Below the pieces are notes generated by a model. That model ran no database searches. It saw only the letters and a program-made list of their open reading frames with translations, and was not told the DNA's origin. Positions 1 to 8,231 of a stretch of 64,000 bases of DNA are shown here, one piece after another (position 1 is the stretch's first letter; the number at the start of each line of letters is the position of its first letter). This DNA comes from Ferrovibrio sp. (GTDB lineage: Bacteria > Pseudomonadota > Alphaproteobacteria > Ferrovibrionales > Ferrovibrionaceae): contig NZ_JAGOLP010000015.1 of NCBI RefSeq assembly GCF_017994015.1, forward strand, positions 1 through 64,000, given 5' to 3'. The translations under genes and the position numbers were made by a program.

Positions 1-1
1 C

Positions 2-460
2 CGCAAGGCGGTGAATTTCAAAAACGGCTTTTCGGTCAATCTCACCGATGAGATCAAGAGCAAACTGGAAAAGACCATTGCGGCGAAGGGTCATGCCTTC
101 GCCCTAGAGGTGATGGACAAGCTGAAGGCGATGCGCCAGACGATCCAAGGCGCTGGGACCGATACTGCCGCGCGCGCGGCAATATTGCCGAATTTGGCCG
201 AAATGGCACTGGAAATCAAAGGCATGGGCGGCATCTTCGGCTACCCTTTGCTCACCATGCTGGCCAAGTCGCTGAACGATTTTGTCGGCACGCTGGGCAT
301 GCCGAGCGATGCGCAATTTGAGGTCATCCGCATTCATGTCGATGCCATGTATGTGATGCTCGGCCAGCATGTCACCGGCAATGGCGGCGCCACCGAACAG
401 ACCATGATGGCGATGCTCAATCGCGCCATTGACAAGGTGGCCCAACCGCCGGCGCATTAA
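2..460 (+). CDS. Hpt-like protein lacking the phospho-His (5' end probably outside the window)
   Basis: The frame is open to the window edge. A GTG at 11 could start it, but the AAGG beside it is too close to serve as a ribosome site, so the gene is probably 5'-truncated. The product is helical and about 150 residues. The segment ALEIKGMGGIFG followed by a helix ending in AKSL resembles the core of histidine phosphotransfer (Hpt) domains, whose signature is H-x-L-K-G followed by a small-residue/LG turn. The residue at the phosphorylated His position is Leu here, so phosphotransfer is unlikely. It could be a pseudo-Hpt adaptor. The family call is an inference from this one motif. Confidence 0.65.
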   Translation, partial: RKAVNFKNGFSVNLTDEIKSKLEKTIAAKGHAFALEVMDKLKAMRQTIQGAGTDTAARAAILPNLAEMALEIKGMGGIFGYPLLTMLAKSLNDFVGTLGMPSDAQFEVIRIHVDAMYVMLGQHVTGNGGATEQTMMAMLNRAIDKVAQPPAH

Positions 461-479
461 GCGCCGGCCGCATCCGGCA

Positions 480-1694
480 TCAATCAACCTGGAATAGCAA
501 CCACTTCAAATATGCGCTTTCCGGCAGATGCGGGTGCACCGGATGATCCGGACCCGCACCGCCTTGCGCCAACAGCCTGCCCTCACGGCCCGCCAGGCTG
601 AGGCCGGCAGCAACTTCCTTGGCAAACAGCTCGGCCGGCAGCAGATGCGCGCAGCAGGCCACAAACCAATAGCCGCCGGGCGCCACCAGCGGCACCGCCA
701 GGCGCGCCAGCTTGCGATAGGCCCGGCTGCCTGGGCCAAGGTCCTTGCGGCTTTTGACAAAGTTGGGCGGGTCGGTGATCACCAGATCAAAACGCTCGCC
801 AGCCGCGCCCAGGCTTTCCAGCCGTTCAAACGCATCCGCCTTCTCGAAGCGGCAGATGGCATCCAGGCCGTTTTCCGCCGCCGCCTTGGCCGCCAGCGCC
901 ACGCCCAGTTCGGAACGATCAATACCCAGCACCGCGGCAGCGCCACCCTTGCCAACAACGCCCTTGGCCGCGCGCAAGGCAAAGGCACCGGTATGGCAAT
1001 AACAATCCAGCACCCGCGCTCCGGCACTCAGGCTGGCGATCAGGTCGCGCGCAAAACGCAGGTCGAAATACCAGCCGGTCTTTTGCCCGGCCAGCGCATC
1101 AAGCGCAAAGCGCAGGCCACCTTCTTCCACCAATGGCGCCGGCTCCAGCGCGCCATCGGCCAGCGCGATGGTTTCACCCAGACCTTCCAGGCGCCGCACC
1201 GGGCTGTCATTACGCAACACGATGGCGCGTGGCTTGAACTCGCTGCGCAGCGCATCGATCAGCAGCGGCGTGAGCTTCTCGGCCCCGGCGGTATTGGCCT
1301 GCACAACAAACGAATCGGCAAAGCGATCAATCACAAAACCCGGCAGGCCGTCGCCTTCGGCATGCACCAGGCGATAATACGGCTGTTCGAAAAAGTTGCG
1401 TCGACGCTCGGCTGCACGCGCCAGTTTGCCGGCCATAAACACGGCGTCTATGCGCGTTTCTATATTCCTATCAAACAATCGCACGGCGATTAGGGAATGC
1501 AGGTTGAAACTGCCCACGCCCAGCCCGCCGCCATGGGCGTCGTAAACCCGCACTGCTTCGCCCGGCGGTAGCGCCTTGGCAGTTGTATCAAGAACCAGTT
1601 CATTGGCGTAAATCCACGGATGGCCGCTACGAATACGGCGATCTTCACGCGGCTGCACGCGCAAGACGGGCATGTTTGAAACGGGCATGGACAT
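480..1694 (-). CDS. rlmI: 23S rRNA m5C methyltransferase, RlmI-like class I SAM enzyme
   Basis: Predicted cytosolic SAM-dependent methyltransferase that makes 5-methylcytosine in 23S rRNA (C1962 in E. coli). The N-terminus (about residues 8-80) is a PUA RNA-binding domain with the RSGHPWIYANEL signature. The Rossmann-fold domain follows, with the SAM-binding motif DCYCHTGAFAL and the catalytic-loop motif ITDPPNFVKS. The 404-residue length fits the RlmI/RlmK-type family. It stands alone, pointing away from the HIT gene at 1762. The start is the first Met of the open frame, with a further ATG two codons on. The family is secure; the exact target base is inferred from E. coli RlmI. Confidence 0.92.
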   Translation of the reverse strand: MSMPVSNMPVLRVQPREDRRIRSGHPWIYANELVLDTTAKALPPGEAVRVYDAHGGGLGVGSFNLHSLIAVRLFDRNIETRIDAVFMAGKLARAAERRRNFFEQPYYRLVHAEGDGLPGFVIDRFADSFVVQANTAGAEKLTPLLIDALRSEFKPRAIVLRNDSPVRRLEGLGETIALADGALEPAPLVEEGGLRFALDALAGQKTGWYFDLRFARDLIASLSAGARVLDCYCHTGAFALRAAKGVVGKGGAAAVLGIDRSELGVALAAKAAAENGLDAICRFEKADAFERLESLGAAGERFDLVITDPPNFVKSRKDLGPGSRAYRKLARLAVPLVAPGGYWFVACCAHLLPAELFAKEVAAGLSLAGREGRLLAQGGAGPDHPVHPHLPESAYLKWLLFQVD

Positions 1695-1761
1695 ATCCCC
1701 GAAAAGTGCTTAATCCAGCCGGTGCGATACTCGATAAACAGCAATAAAGCGAGAAGTTTCG

Positions 1762-2172
1762 ATGTTCCAACTGCACGACCAGCTGCGGCGCGACACGTTT
1801 CCGATCTGTCGCATGAAGCTATGCCTCGTGCAAATCATGAATGACAGCCAGTTCCCCTGGCTGGTCCTGGTGCCGGCGGCAGAGAACCTGATCGAGATCG
1901 CCGACCTGAATGAAAAGCAGCGCAAACTGCTGATCAACGAAATCGCTCAGGCACAGCGTGTGATGAAAAACGTGTTCGGCCCCGACAAGCTGAATACCGG
2001 CGCGCTCGGCAATCAGGTTTCACAATTGCATGTGCATGTGATCGGACGTTTTCACAACGATCCCTGCTGGCCGCAGCCGATCTGGGGCAAGCTGCCGCCC
2101 AAGCCCTACGATCAGACCACCCTGCGCGCCATCATTGCCAAATTGCAAAACGCCTTCATCTCGCGTCTCTGA
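1762..2172 (+). CDS. HIT-family nucleotide hydrolase/transferase
   Basis: Small 136-residue histidine-triad protein, probably a nucleotidyl hydrolase or transferase. The C-terminal active-site strand reads SQLHVHVIGR. The family triad is H-x-H-x-H-x-x, so the first His is Gln here while the middle (nucleophilic) and last His are kept. This Q-variant is seen in other proteobacterial HIT proteins. The conserved FPWLVLVP strand and the N-terminal part fit the fold. The SemiSWEET gene starts 4 bp after its stop, so the two are probably co-transcribed. The substrate cannot be told from sequence. Confidence 0.88.
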   Translation: MFQLHDQLRRDTFPICRMKLCLVQIMNDSQFPWLVLVPAAENLIEIADLNEKQRKLLINEIAQAQRVMKNVFGPDKLNTGALGNQVSQLHVHVIGRFHNDPCWPQPIWGKLPPKPYDQTTLRAIIAKLQNAFISRL

Positions 2173-2175
2173 GCC

Positions 2176-2451
2176 ATGCTGCCGGATGCTGCCTGGATCG
2201 AAGCCGTAGGCATTGCCGCCGGCTGCCTCACCACGCTGGCCTATCTGCCACAGGTGATCCAGGTCTGGCGCAGCCGTTCGGCGCGCGATGTTTCGCTGGG
2301 CATGTTTGTCCTGATGGTGGCGGGCCTTGTGCTCTGGCTCGGCTATGGCCTGCTGATCGGCTCTGTGTCGCTGATCCTGGCCAATGCCGTCACGCTGCTG
2401 CTGGCCGGCCTGGTGCTGATCGGCAAATTGCGGTTCGACAAGCCGGGCTGA
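2176..2451 (+). CDS. SemiSWEET (MtN3/PQ-loop) small transporter
   Basis: 91-residue inner-membrane protein with three predicted transmembrane helices, the size of a bacterial SemiSWEET half-transporter. The first helix carries the PQ-loop motif (LAYLPQVIQVWRSRSARDVS), which includes the hinge Pro-Gln pair. Such proteins dimerise to move small sugars or other solutes. It begins 4 bp after the HIT gene and ends 16 bp before the TAXI gene, so the three may form one transcript. The solute is unknown. Confidence 0.86.
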   Translation: MLPDAAWIEAVGIAAGCLTTLAYLPQVIQVWRSRSARDVSLGMFVLMVAGLVLWLGYGLLIGSVSLILANAVTLLLAGLVLIGKLRFDKPG

Positions 2452-2467
2452 CGCGCTATAAAGGCGC

Positions 2468-3499
2468 ATGCGCCGCCGCGACCTGCTGCTCTCGCCCTTC
2501 GCCCTCGCTGCCGCCGGCCTGGCCCTGGCGCCATCCGGTCGTCCGGCCCAGGCCCGCGTGGCCGGCGATGAATTGCGCTTTTTCCGCATCCTGACCGGCT
2601 CTGCCGCCACCACCGCATTTCCAATCGGCACGCTGGTGGCTTCGGCGATATCCAATCCGGCCGGCAGCCGGCCCTGTGATCGTGGTGGCTCCTGCGGCGT
2701 GCCCGGGTTGATCGCCGTGGCACTGACCAGCCCGGGCTCAGTGGCTAACATTGCCGCCGTAGCCAATGAATCGATTGAGAGCGGTTTTGCCCAGGCCGAT
2801 CTGGTCTATTCCGCCTATAGCGGCGAGGGCCTGTATTTCCGCCGCGCCAAGCAGCCCAATCTGCGCGTCATTGCCAATCTGTATCCCGAAACCGTGCATC
2901 TGATCGCCCGGCGCGACAGCGGCATCCAGGATATCCGCGACCTGGTGGGCAAGCGGGTGTCGATTGATCGCGCCGGCTCCGGCACACGCTTCAATGCCGA
3001 GATCATCCTGAATGCCTATGGCGTGCGGCTGAGCCAGATCAAGGCTGCCGAGCTGGATCCGGGCGATGCCGCCGACCGGCTGGCTGCCGGCGAGATTGAT
3101 GCCTTTTTCCTGATCGCCGCCTATCCCGCAGCCGTGGTGGCCGACCTGACGCAGAAGGGTATCGCCACCGTGATCCCGCTGGCCGCCCGCGCCATTGAGG
3201 CGGCGCTGAAGCGGCATCGTTTTTTCAGCCGCGAAGTGATTGCAGCCAACAGTTATGCCGGCGTGCCAGAAACCGAAACCCTCAGCATCGGCATGCAATG
3301 GGTGGTTTCGGAAACTGCCAATGCCGAATTGATCTACGACATTGTCGCCGCATTATGGCAGCCGGCCAGCCGCAAGCTTTTGGATGGCGGCCATATCAAG
3401 GCGCAGCAAATCCGCCGCGAAACCGCCCTCACCGGCCTCTCGACGCCGCTACATTTCGGCGCCGAGCGCTATTACCGCGAAGTCGGCCTGCTCAGTTAG
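2468..3499 (+). CDS. TAXI-family TRAP transporter solute-binding protein
   Basis: 343-residue periplasmic binding protein. It starts with MRRRDLLLSPFALAAAGLAL, a twin-arginine-like signal peptide ending near the AQA cleavage site. The mature part has TAXI features: an RILTGSAATTAFPIGTLVA segment, a two-Cys loop (CDRGGSC) and the conserved VSIDRAGSGTRFNAE stretch. TAXI proteins normally feed fused DctQM-type permeases with substrates such as glutamate or 2-oxoglutarate. No permease gene lies next to it, so its membrane partner must be elsewhere. Its stop overlaps the stop of the convergent GST gene by 4 bp. Confidence 0.9.
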   Translation: MRRRDLLLSPFALAAAGLALAPSGRPAQARVAGDELRFFRILTGSAATTAFPIGTLVASAISNPAGSRPCDRGGSCGVPGLIAVALTSPGSVANIAAVANESIESGFAQADLVYSAYSGEGLYFRRAKQPNLRVIANLYPETVHLIARRDSGIQDIRDLVGKRVSIDRAGSGTRFNAEIILNAYGVRLSQIKAAELDPGDAADRLAAGEIDAFFLIAAYPAAVVADLTQKGIATVIPLAARAIEAALKRHRFFSREVIAANSYAGVPETETLSIGMQWVVSETANAELIYDIVAALWQPASRKLLDGGHIKAQQIRRETALTGLSTPLHFGAERYYREVGLLS

Positions 3500-4140
3500 T
3501 TGGTGTTTTCCAGCGGCGTTTCGGCCTCGGCAGCCTGGCACCATTCGCGCATCGCCGGATGTGCCAATACCGCATCACTGTAGGCCTGGCTAATGGCATC
3601 CAGCGCCAGGCCATAGGTGCGGAAGCGCGTTACCACCGGCGCGAACATACAATCGGCAATGCCGAAACGACCAAACAGGAAATCGCCGCCGGCACCAAAA
3701 CGCTGCCGGCAATCGCGCCACACTTCCTGCACACGCGCCGCATCAGCCCTGGCCTCGGCGCTGCCCTGATCGGGAAAACGCCGCGAAATATCCATGGCAT
3801 AGTCGCGCCGCATCGCCATGAAGCCGGCATGCATCTCGGCTGACACGGCGCGGGCGGTGGCGCGGGCATCGGCGGCATCCGGCCACAAGCCAGCCGCCGG
3901 CTGGCGTTCGGCGATGTATTCGCAGATCGCCAGCGAATCCCAGATCCGCAGCGTGCCATCGATCAGCAGCGGTAGCTTGCCGGAAGGCGAATGGCGCAGG
4001 ATTTCGGTCTTGGTTTCGGGCCGGCGCAGGCCAACCAGCACTTCGTGAAATGGCAGGCCGGCGGCTTTCAGCGCGAGCCAGGGGCGCAGGCTCCAGGAGG
4101 AATGGTTCTTGTTGCCAATCACCAGGGTAAGTTCAGTCAT
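3496..4140 (-). CDS. Glutathione S-transferase family protein
   Basis: 214-residue cytosolic protein with an N-terminal thioredoxin-like GST domain (LTLVIGNKNHSSWSLRPWLAL). The Ser-Ser-Trp-Ser motif occupies the glutathione-activating position, and the SGKLPLLIDG cis-Pro loop and DSLAICEYI motif bind glutathione. A helical C-terminal domain follows. It is a single gene, convergent with the TAXI gene and divergent from the aminopeptidase. The physiological substrate is unknown. Confidence 0.92.
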   Translation of the reverse strand: MTELTLVIGNKNHSSWSLRPWLALKAAGLPFHEVLVGLRRPETKTEILRHSPSGKLPLLIDGTLRIWDSLAICEYIAERQPAAGLWPDAADARATARAVSAEMHAGFMAMRRDYAMDISRRFPDQGSAEARADAARVQEVWRDCRQRFGAGGDFLFGRFGIADCMFAPVVTRFRTYGLALDAISQAYSDAVLAHPAMREWCQAAEAETPLENTN

Positions 4141-4220
4141 TCTATCCGTCTCCGGCTTTTGCCATGTCCCCTGGCCGCTTATAAATTGTCGGATGTTATT
4201 GCGCCAGACCGGAGCCAGCC

Positions 4221-5597
4221 GTGACCCAGCCGCTGATTGACAAAAGTGCCAAAGCCGCGCCGCTTGCCTGTTTCACCGCTGCCGGCTGGGAATTGGCCGC
4301 CAAGCGTGAACCGGCCACCACCCGCGCCTGGGCCGCTGCGCAGGGTTTCAGCGCCAGGCCGGGTCAGGTGCTGCTGCTACCCGATGCCAGCGGCAAGCCG
4401 CAGCGTGCGCTGGCCGGATTGCCGGAGCCGGCAGATCTCTGGTCCTATGCCGCAATCGCTGCCGCCTTGCCGGCGGGTGACTACCAGTTCGCCACCGCAC
4501 CCGCCGACCCGAGCGCCGCCGCGCTGGGCTGGGCCCTGGCCTTCTATCGCTATGAGCGGTATCGCAAGCCGGCCGGCAAGGCGGCGGCGCGGCTGGTCTG
4601 GCCCGCCGGTGCAAACCAGGCCAGGGTGCGCGCGCTTTACGATGCCATCGCACTGGCGCGTGACCTGATCAATGCGCCCAGCAACGATATGGGCCCGGCC
4701 GAACTGGCCGAAGCGGCGCAAAATGTGGCCAAACAGCACAAGGCGGAATGCCGGGTGATCAGCGGCGATGCGCTGCTGAAGGCCAACTACCCGCTGATCC
4801 ATATGGTGGGGCGTGCCGCCAGCAAGGCGCGGGCGCCGCGCCTGATTGATCTGCGCTGGGGCAAGGCCGGGGCGCCAAAGCTGACCCTGGTGGGCAAGGG
4901 GGTCTGCTTCGATAGCGGCGGCCTTGATATCAAGCCATCCTCCGGCATGCTGCTGATGAAAAAGGATATGGGCGGCGCCGCAATCATGCTGGGGCTGGCC
5001 CAGGCAATCATGGCGCTGAAACTGCCGCTGCGGCTGCGGCTGCTGATCCCGGCAGTGGAGAATGCCATCTCCGCCGATGCCTTCCGGCCCGGCGATATTG
5101 TGAAAAGCCGCAAGGGATTAACCGTCGAGATCGGCAATACCGATGCCGAGGGCCGGCTGATCCTGGCTGATGCCCTGGCCGAGGCAGATGGCGAAAAGCC
5201 CGATCTGCTGCTGGATGCCGCCACGCTGACCGGTGCTGCCCGGGTGGCGCTGGGGCCAGACCTGCCGGCCTTGTTCAGCACCGACGATACCCTGGCCGAG
5301 GCCATGCTGGCGGCGGGCCGCGCCGAAGCCGACCCATTCTGGCGCCTGCCGCTGTATACGCCCTACCGTGAGTATCTCGACAGCAAGATCGCCGATATCA
5401 ACAATGCCGGCGATACGCCCTTTGCCGGCTCGATCACCGCCGCCCTCTTCCTGCGTGATTTTGTTACCGAAACAAAGGCCTGGGCGCATCTTGATGTCTA
5501 TGCCTGGACGGCACGGCCAAAAGCCGGCCGGCCAGCCGGCGGCGAAGCGATGGGCTTGCGCGCATTGCTGCATATGCTGGAGCGGCATTTCCGCTAG
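4221..5597 (+). CDS. Leucyl aminopeptidase family protein (M17 metallopeptidase)
   Basis: 458-residue cytosolic di-metal aminopeptidase that removes N-terminal residues from peptides. The C-terminal catalytic domain holds the metal-binding and catalytic residues in GKGVCFDSGGLDIKPSSGM and MKKDMGGAA, and the M17 signature NTDAEGRL. The weakly conserved N-terminal domain (about residues 1-150) probably serves oligomerisation. It is a little shorter than E. coli PepA (503 residues) and closer to PepB-like alphaproteobacterial members. It is a single gene with no clear terminator seen after it. Confidence 0.93.
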   Translation: MTQPLIDKSAKAAPLACFTAAGWELAAKREPATTRAWAAAQGFSARPGQVLLLPDASGKPQRALAGLPEPADLWSYAAIAAALPAGDYQFATAPADPSAAALGWALAFYRYERYRKPAGKAAARLVWPAGANQARVRALYDAIALARDLINAPSNDMGPAELAEAAQNVAKQHKAECRVISGDALLKANYPLIHMVGRAASKARAPRLIDLRWGKAGAPKLTLVGKGVCFDSGGLDIKPSSGMLLMKKDMGGAAIMLGLAQAIMALKLPLRLRLLIPAVENAISADAFRPGDIVKSRKGLTVEIGNTDAEGRLILADALAEADGEKPDLLLDAATLTGAARVALGPDLPALFSTDDTLAEAMLAAGRAEADPFWRLPLYTPYREYLDSKIADINNAGDTPFAGSITAALFLRDFVTETKAWAHLDVYAWTARPKAGRPAGGEAMGLRALLHMLERHFR

Positions 5598-5791
5598 AGC
5601 GAGCCATTCCAAAACACTTACCCTACCTGTGGCGGCATGCCGAAACGCAATTCTGTAGTTGCGCGCAATTTATATCCAAAAAAGACACTCATTTATCAAA
5701 GACATACGAATCATAGCCATTACCCGGAAAAGTTTTGGACCGGATATTATTACGGCTTGCATTCCATACGATCCGCTTTAAACGTGATGAA

Positions 5792-5812
5792 TACTTATCA
5801 TTAGTAAGTATA
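5792..5812. promoter_or_regulatory. Palindrome, candidate operator for the HTH gene pair
   Basis: Perfect inverted repeat ATACTTA-N7-TAAGTAT in the AT-rich gap 5598-5855, which is clearly lower in GC than its surroundings. It lies 43 bp upstream of the first HTH gene, a usual place for an autoregulatory operator. The rest of the gap shows no gene and no clear -35/-10 pair. Binding is inferred, not shown. Confidence 0.4.
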
Positions 5813-5855
5813 AGACAACCAGTAACTATCCCCGGGAGAGGAAGTTTCCCCGAAG

Positions 5856-6551
5856 ATGCCCAAGCGTTCAAAGAATATTCTTGTCGGCAGTATCGAAATA
5901 GGCCGACGCCTGCGCGGTGCAGTCCTGGATCGAGCGCAAGCCTTGGGCCTCAGCCTGAATCAAGTCGCCGTTGCAATGGGCCGCGATGAAAGCACGCTGC
6001 GTGCCTGGTTTCGTGGCAGCAACCGCATGACTTTTGAAGATGTTCTGCAATTGGAAAACTACTTCGCCGAGCAAGGCCATCCCGGCCTGATTGACGATCT
6101 GCGCCCGCCGCACAGCCAGTCGCAATGGCGCCTGCAAGAGCAGCCGCTGGAAGCCCTGCGCAGCCCGGCCGAGCAGGCCTTGCTGCATGCTGCCTATAAT
6201 CTGCTCGATAACAACGAGGAACCACGCGCACCGCTTAGCCTGCTGGCGGATTACGGCCTGCTGCATCGTGCGCAATTGCATCTGTTGCTCAGCGGCACAG
6301 CCTATCCGGTGCATTGCGGGCCGGATGCCCCGCCTTCGCCAATGGGCCGCCTGCTGCCGGGCCGTGACCCGCTTGACCAGCCCGATCCCGGTTTTGCCCT
6401 GGCATTGCAGCGGCATCTGCTCGGCCTGGAAAGCCGGCGCCGGCCGCAATTGCACAGCCTCAGTTCGGCCGATACCCGGCAGCGTTGCCTGACCGTGCGT
6501 ATTTCGCCGCGTTTCGTCATCACCTTCCCGCTTGAGCAGGAGCAAGCATGA
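5856..6551 (+). CDS. HTH DNA-binding protein, uncharacterised
   Basis: 231-residue protein with an N-terminal XRE/Cro-like helix-turn-helix (about residues 10-65). The recognisable turn is LGLSLNQVAVAMGRDESTLRAWFRGSNRMTFEDV. Residues 90-231 match no family I can name; they are rich in Leu, Arg and Pro and contain LLGLESRRRP. A good ribosome site (GGGAGAGGAAG) precedes the ATG. Its stop overlaps the start of the next HTH gene by 4 bp, so the two are translationally coupled. Its role as a regulator is inferred from the HTH. Confidence 0.72.
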   Translation: MPKRSKNILVGSIEIGRRLRGAVLDRAQALGLSLNQVAVAMGRDESTLRAWFRGSNRMTFEDVLQLENYFAEQGHPGLIDDLRPPHSQSQWRLQEQPLEALRSPAEQALLHAAYNLLDNNEEPRAPLSLLADYGLLHRAQLHLLLSGTAYPVHCGPDAPPSPMGRLLPGRDPLDQPDPGFALALQRHLLGLESRRRPQLHSLSSADTRQRCLTVRISPRFVITFPLEQEQA

Positions 6552-6982
6552 AACGCAAGAACAACAACCCGCCGCATCCGATGGATATTCAGGTGGGCCA
6601 GCGCCTGCGCGCCGCCCGCCTGCTGGCCGGCTTCAGCCAGAGCAAGCTGGGCGACCATGTTGGCCTGACCTTCCAGCAGATTCAGAAATATGAAAAGGGC
6701 ATGAACCGCATCGGCGCCAGCCGGTTGCAGCAATTCGCCCAGTTGCTGAATGTGCCGGCAGCGTATTTCTTTGAGCAGCAATTCGATGCCGGCATGGCGG
6801 ATATCTGCGCCGGACAACAGCCCGCACCCGGCTTTGCCGAACCCCTTGTGACCGTGCTGCGCAGCGACCAGACCCGCGACCTGATGGAGCATTTTGACCG
6901 CATCCAGAGTGAGGCGATGCGCGCCAGCATCCTGCATCTGGTGAAAACCGCCGCCAATTATGGTGGCGCCGAGCTGGGCTGA
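6548..6982 (+). CDS. XRE-family transcriptional regulator
   Basis: 144-residue regulator with a classic XRE/Cro-CI helix-turn-helix (about residues 12-66): VGQRLRAARLLAGFSQSKLG, then LTFQQIQKYEKGMNRIGASRL. This type, with a short helical tail, is common in alphaproteobacteria, often in several copies. It is coupled by a 4-bp overlap to the HTH gene upstream. Targets are unknown; the palindrome at 5792 is a candidate. It ends just before the convergent CoA-transferase gene. Confidence 0.9.
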   Translation: MKRKNNNPPHPMDIQVGQRLRAARLLAGFSQSKLGDHVGLTFQQIQKYEKGMNRIGASRLQQFAQLLNVPAAYFFEQQFDAGMADICAGQQPAPGFAEPLVTVLRSDQTRDLMEHFDRIQSEAMRASILHLVKTAANYGGAELG

Positions 6983-6988
6983 GCCGAA

Positions 6989-8224
6989 CTATGCGATGCG
7001 CAGATTGCCGGCAGCGACCATGGCGGCAATTTCCTCGGCGCTGTAGCCCAGTTCCACCAGCAGGTCGGCGCTATCCTCGCCCACCTGCGGCGGCGAGCGG
7101 CGCAACGGCAGGCGGCCATGGCCTGCCGCATCACCATCGGCCAGGCTGCCAAACTGCATCGGCAAAGCCGGCAGCCGGGTTTCGCGGCCATCCGGCATGG
7201 TCAGCGGCAGCAGCCCGCCGGAGTGATTCAGATGCGGGTCGTCAAACAATTCCTCGGGCCGCGTCACTGGCGCGAATGGCAGGCCATGCGCTTCCAGCTT
7301 GGCAACCAGTTCAGCCTTACCATAGCCGGCGAAACATTCCGCCAGGCGCGGGATCAGCCGCGCCCGCGCCATAACGCGCTGGCTGTTGCTGGCCAGGCTC
7401 TGGTCGGCATAAAGATCCGGCAGATCAAATGCCGCGCAGAAAATCTTCCACTGGCTGTCGCTCACCACGGCAACAAAAACCTGCTCGCCATCGCGCACGC
7501 TGAACAGATCGTAGATGCCCCAGGCCGAGATGCGGTTTGGCATCGGCGCCGGCGCCTGGCCGGTGACGGCAAATTGCGCCATATGCTGCGCTACCAGGAA
7601 GATATTATTCTCGAACAGGCCGCTTTTGACATACTGGCCCAGGCCGGTGGCATCGCGCTGGCGCAGGGCAGCCAGGATGGCGATGGCGGCGAACATACCG
7701 CCCATGATGTCGTTGACCGAAGAACCGGCGCGCAGCGGCCGGCCCGGCGGGCCGGTCATATAGGCCAGGCCGCCCATCATCTGCACCACTTCATCCAGTG
7801 CCGTGCGGTCCTCGTAGGGACCAGCCAGGAAACCTTTCAGCGAACAATAGACCAGGCGCGGATTACGCTGGCTCAGCGCCGCATAACCGAAGCCCTGGGC
7901 ATCCAGCGCGCCAGGGCGGAAATTTTCCGTCACCACATCGGCGCTATCGATCAGCCGCAGCAATGCCGCCCGCCCGGCATCGCTTTTGCTGTCGATCGCC
8001 AGGCTGCGCTTGTTGCGGTTGAACATGATGAAAAAGCCGGCCCCGGCACCCACCAGGCGGCGGGTATTGTCGCCTTCCGGCACCGGCTCGATCTTGATCA
8101 CCTCGGCGCCGAGATCAGCCAGCACCAGGCCGCAGGTTGGCCCCATCACCATATGCGAGAATTCCACCACGCGCAGGCCGGCCAGCGGCAATGCAGCGGA
8201 TGCAGATTGCGGATCAATGCTCAT
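6989..8224 (-). CDS. Class III CoA-transferase (CaiB/BaiF family)
   Basis: 411-residue family III CoA-transferase, which moves CoA between carboxylic acids through an aspartyl anhydride. Visible family features are the N-terminal LRVVEFSHMVMGPTCG, the ADLGAEVIKIEPVPEGD segment with the LIDSADVVTENFRPG motif after it, and the Asp in the DEVVQ/MMGG region expected for catalysis. The protein is full length. The diguanylate cyclase gene ends 7 bp upstream on the same strand, which suggests co-transcription without a functional link. The acyl substrate is not predictable. Confidence 0.92.
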   Translation of the reverse strand: MSIDPQSASAALPLAGLRVVEFSHMVMGPTCGLVLADLGAEVIKIEPVPEGDNTRRLVGAGAGFFIMFNRNKRSLAIDSKSDAGRAALLRLIDSADVVTENFRPGALDAQGFGYAALSQRNPRLVYCSLKGFLAGPYEDRTALDEVVQMMGGLAYMTGPPGRPLRAGSSVNDIMGGMFAAIAILAALRQRDATGLGQYVKSGLFENNIFLVAQHMAQFAVTGQAPAPMPNRISAWGIYDLFSVRDGEQVFVAVVSDSQWKIFCAAFDLPDLYADQSLASNSQRVMARARLIPRLAECFAGYGKAELVAKLEAHGLPFAPVTRPEELFDDPHLNHSGGLLPLTMPDGRETRLPALPMQFGSLADGDAAGHGRLPLRRSPPQVGEDSADLLVELGYSAEEIAAMVAAGNLRIA

Positions 8225-8231
8225 TATTGCC

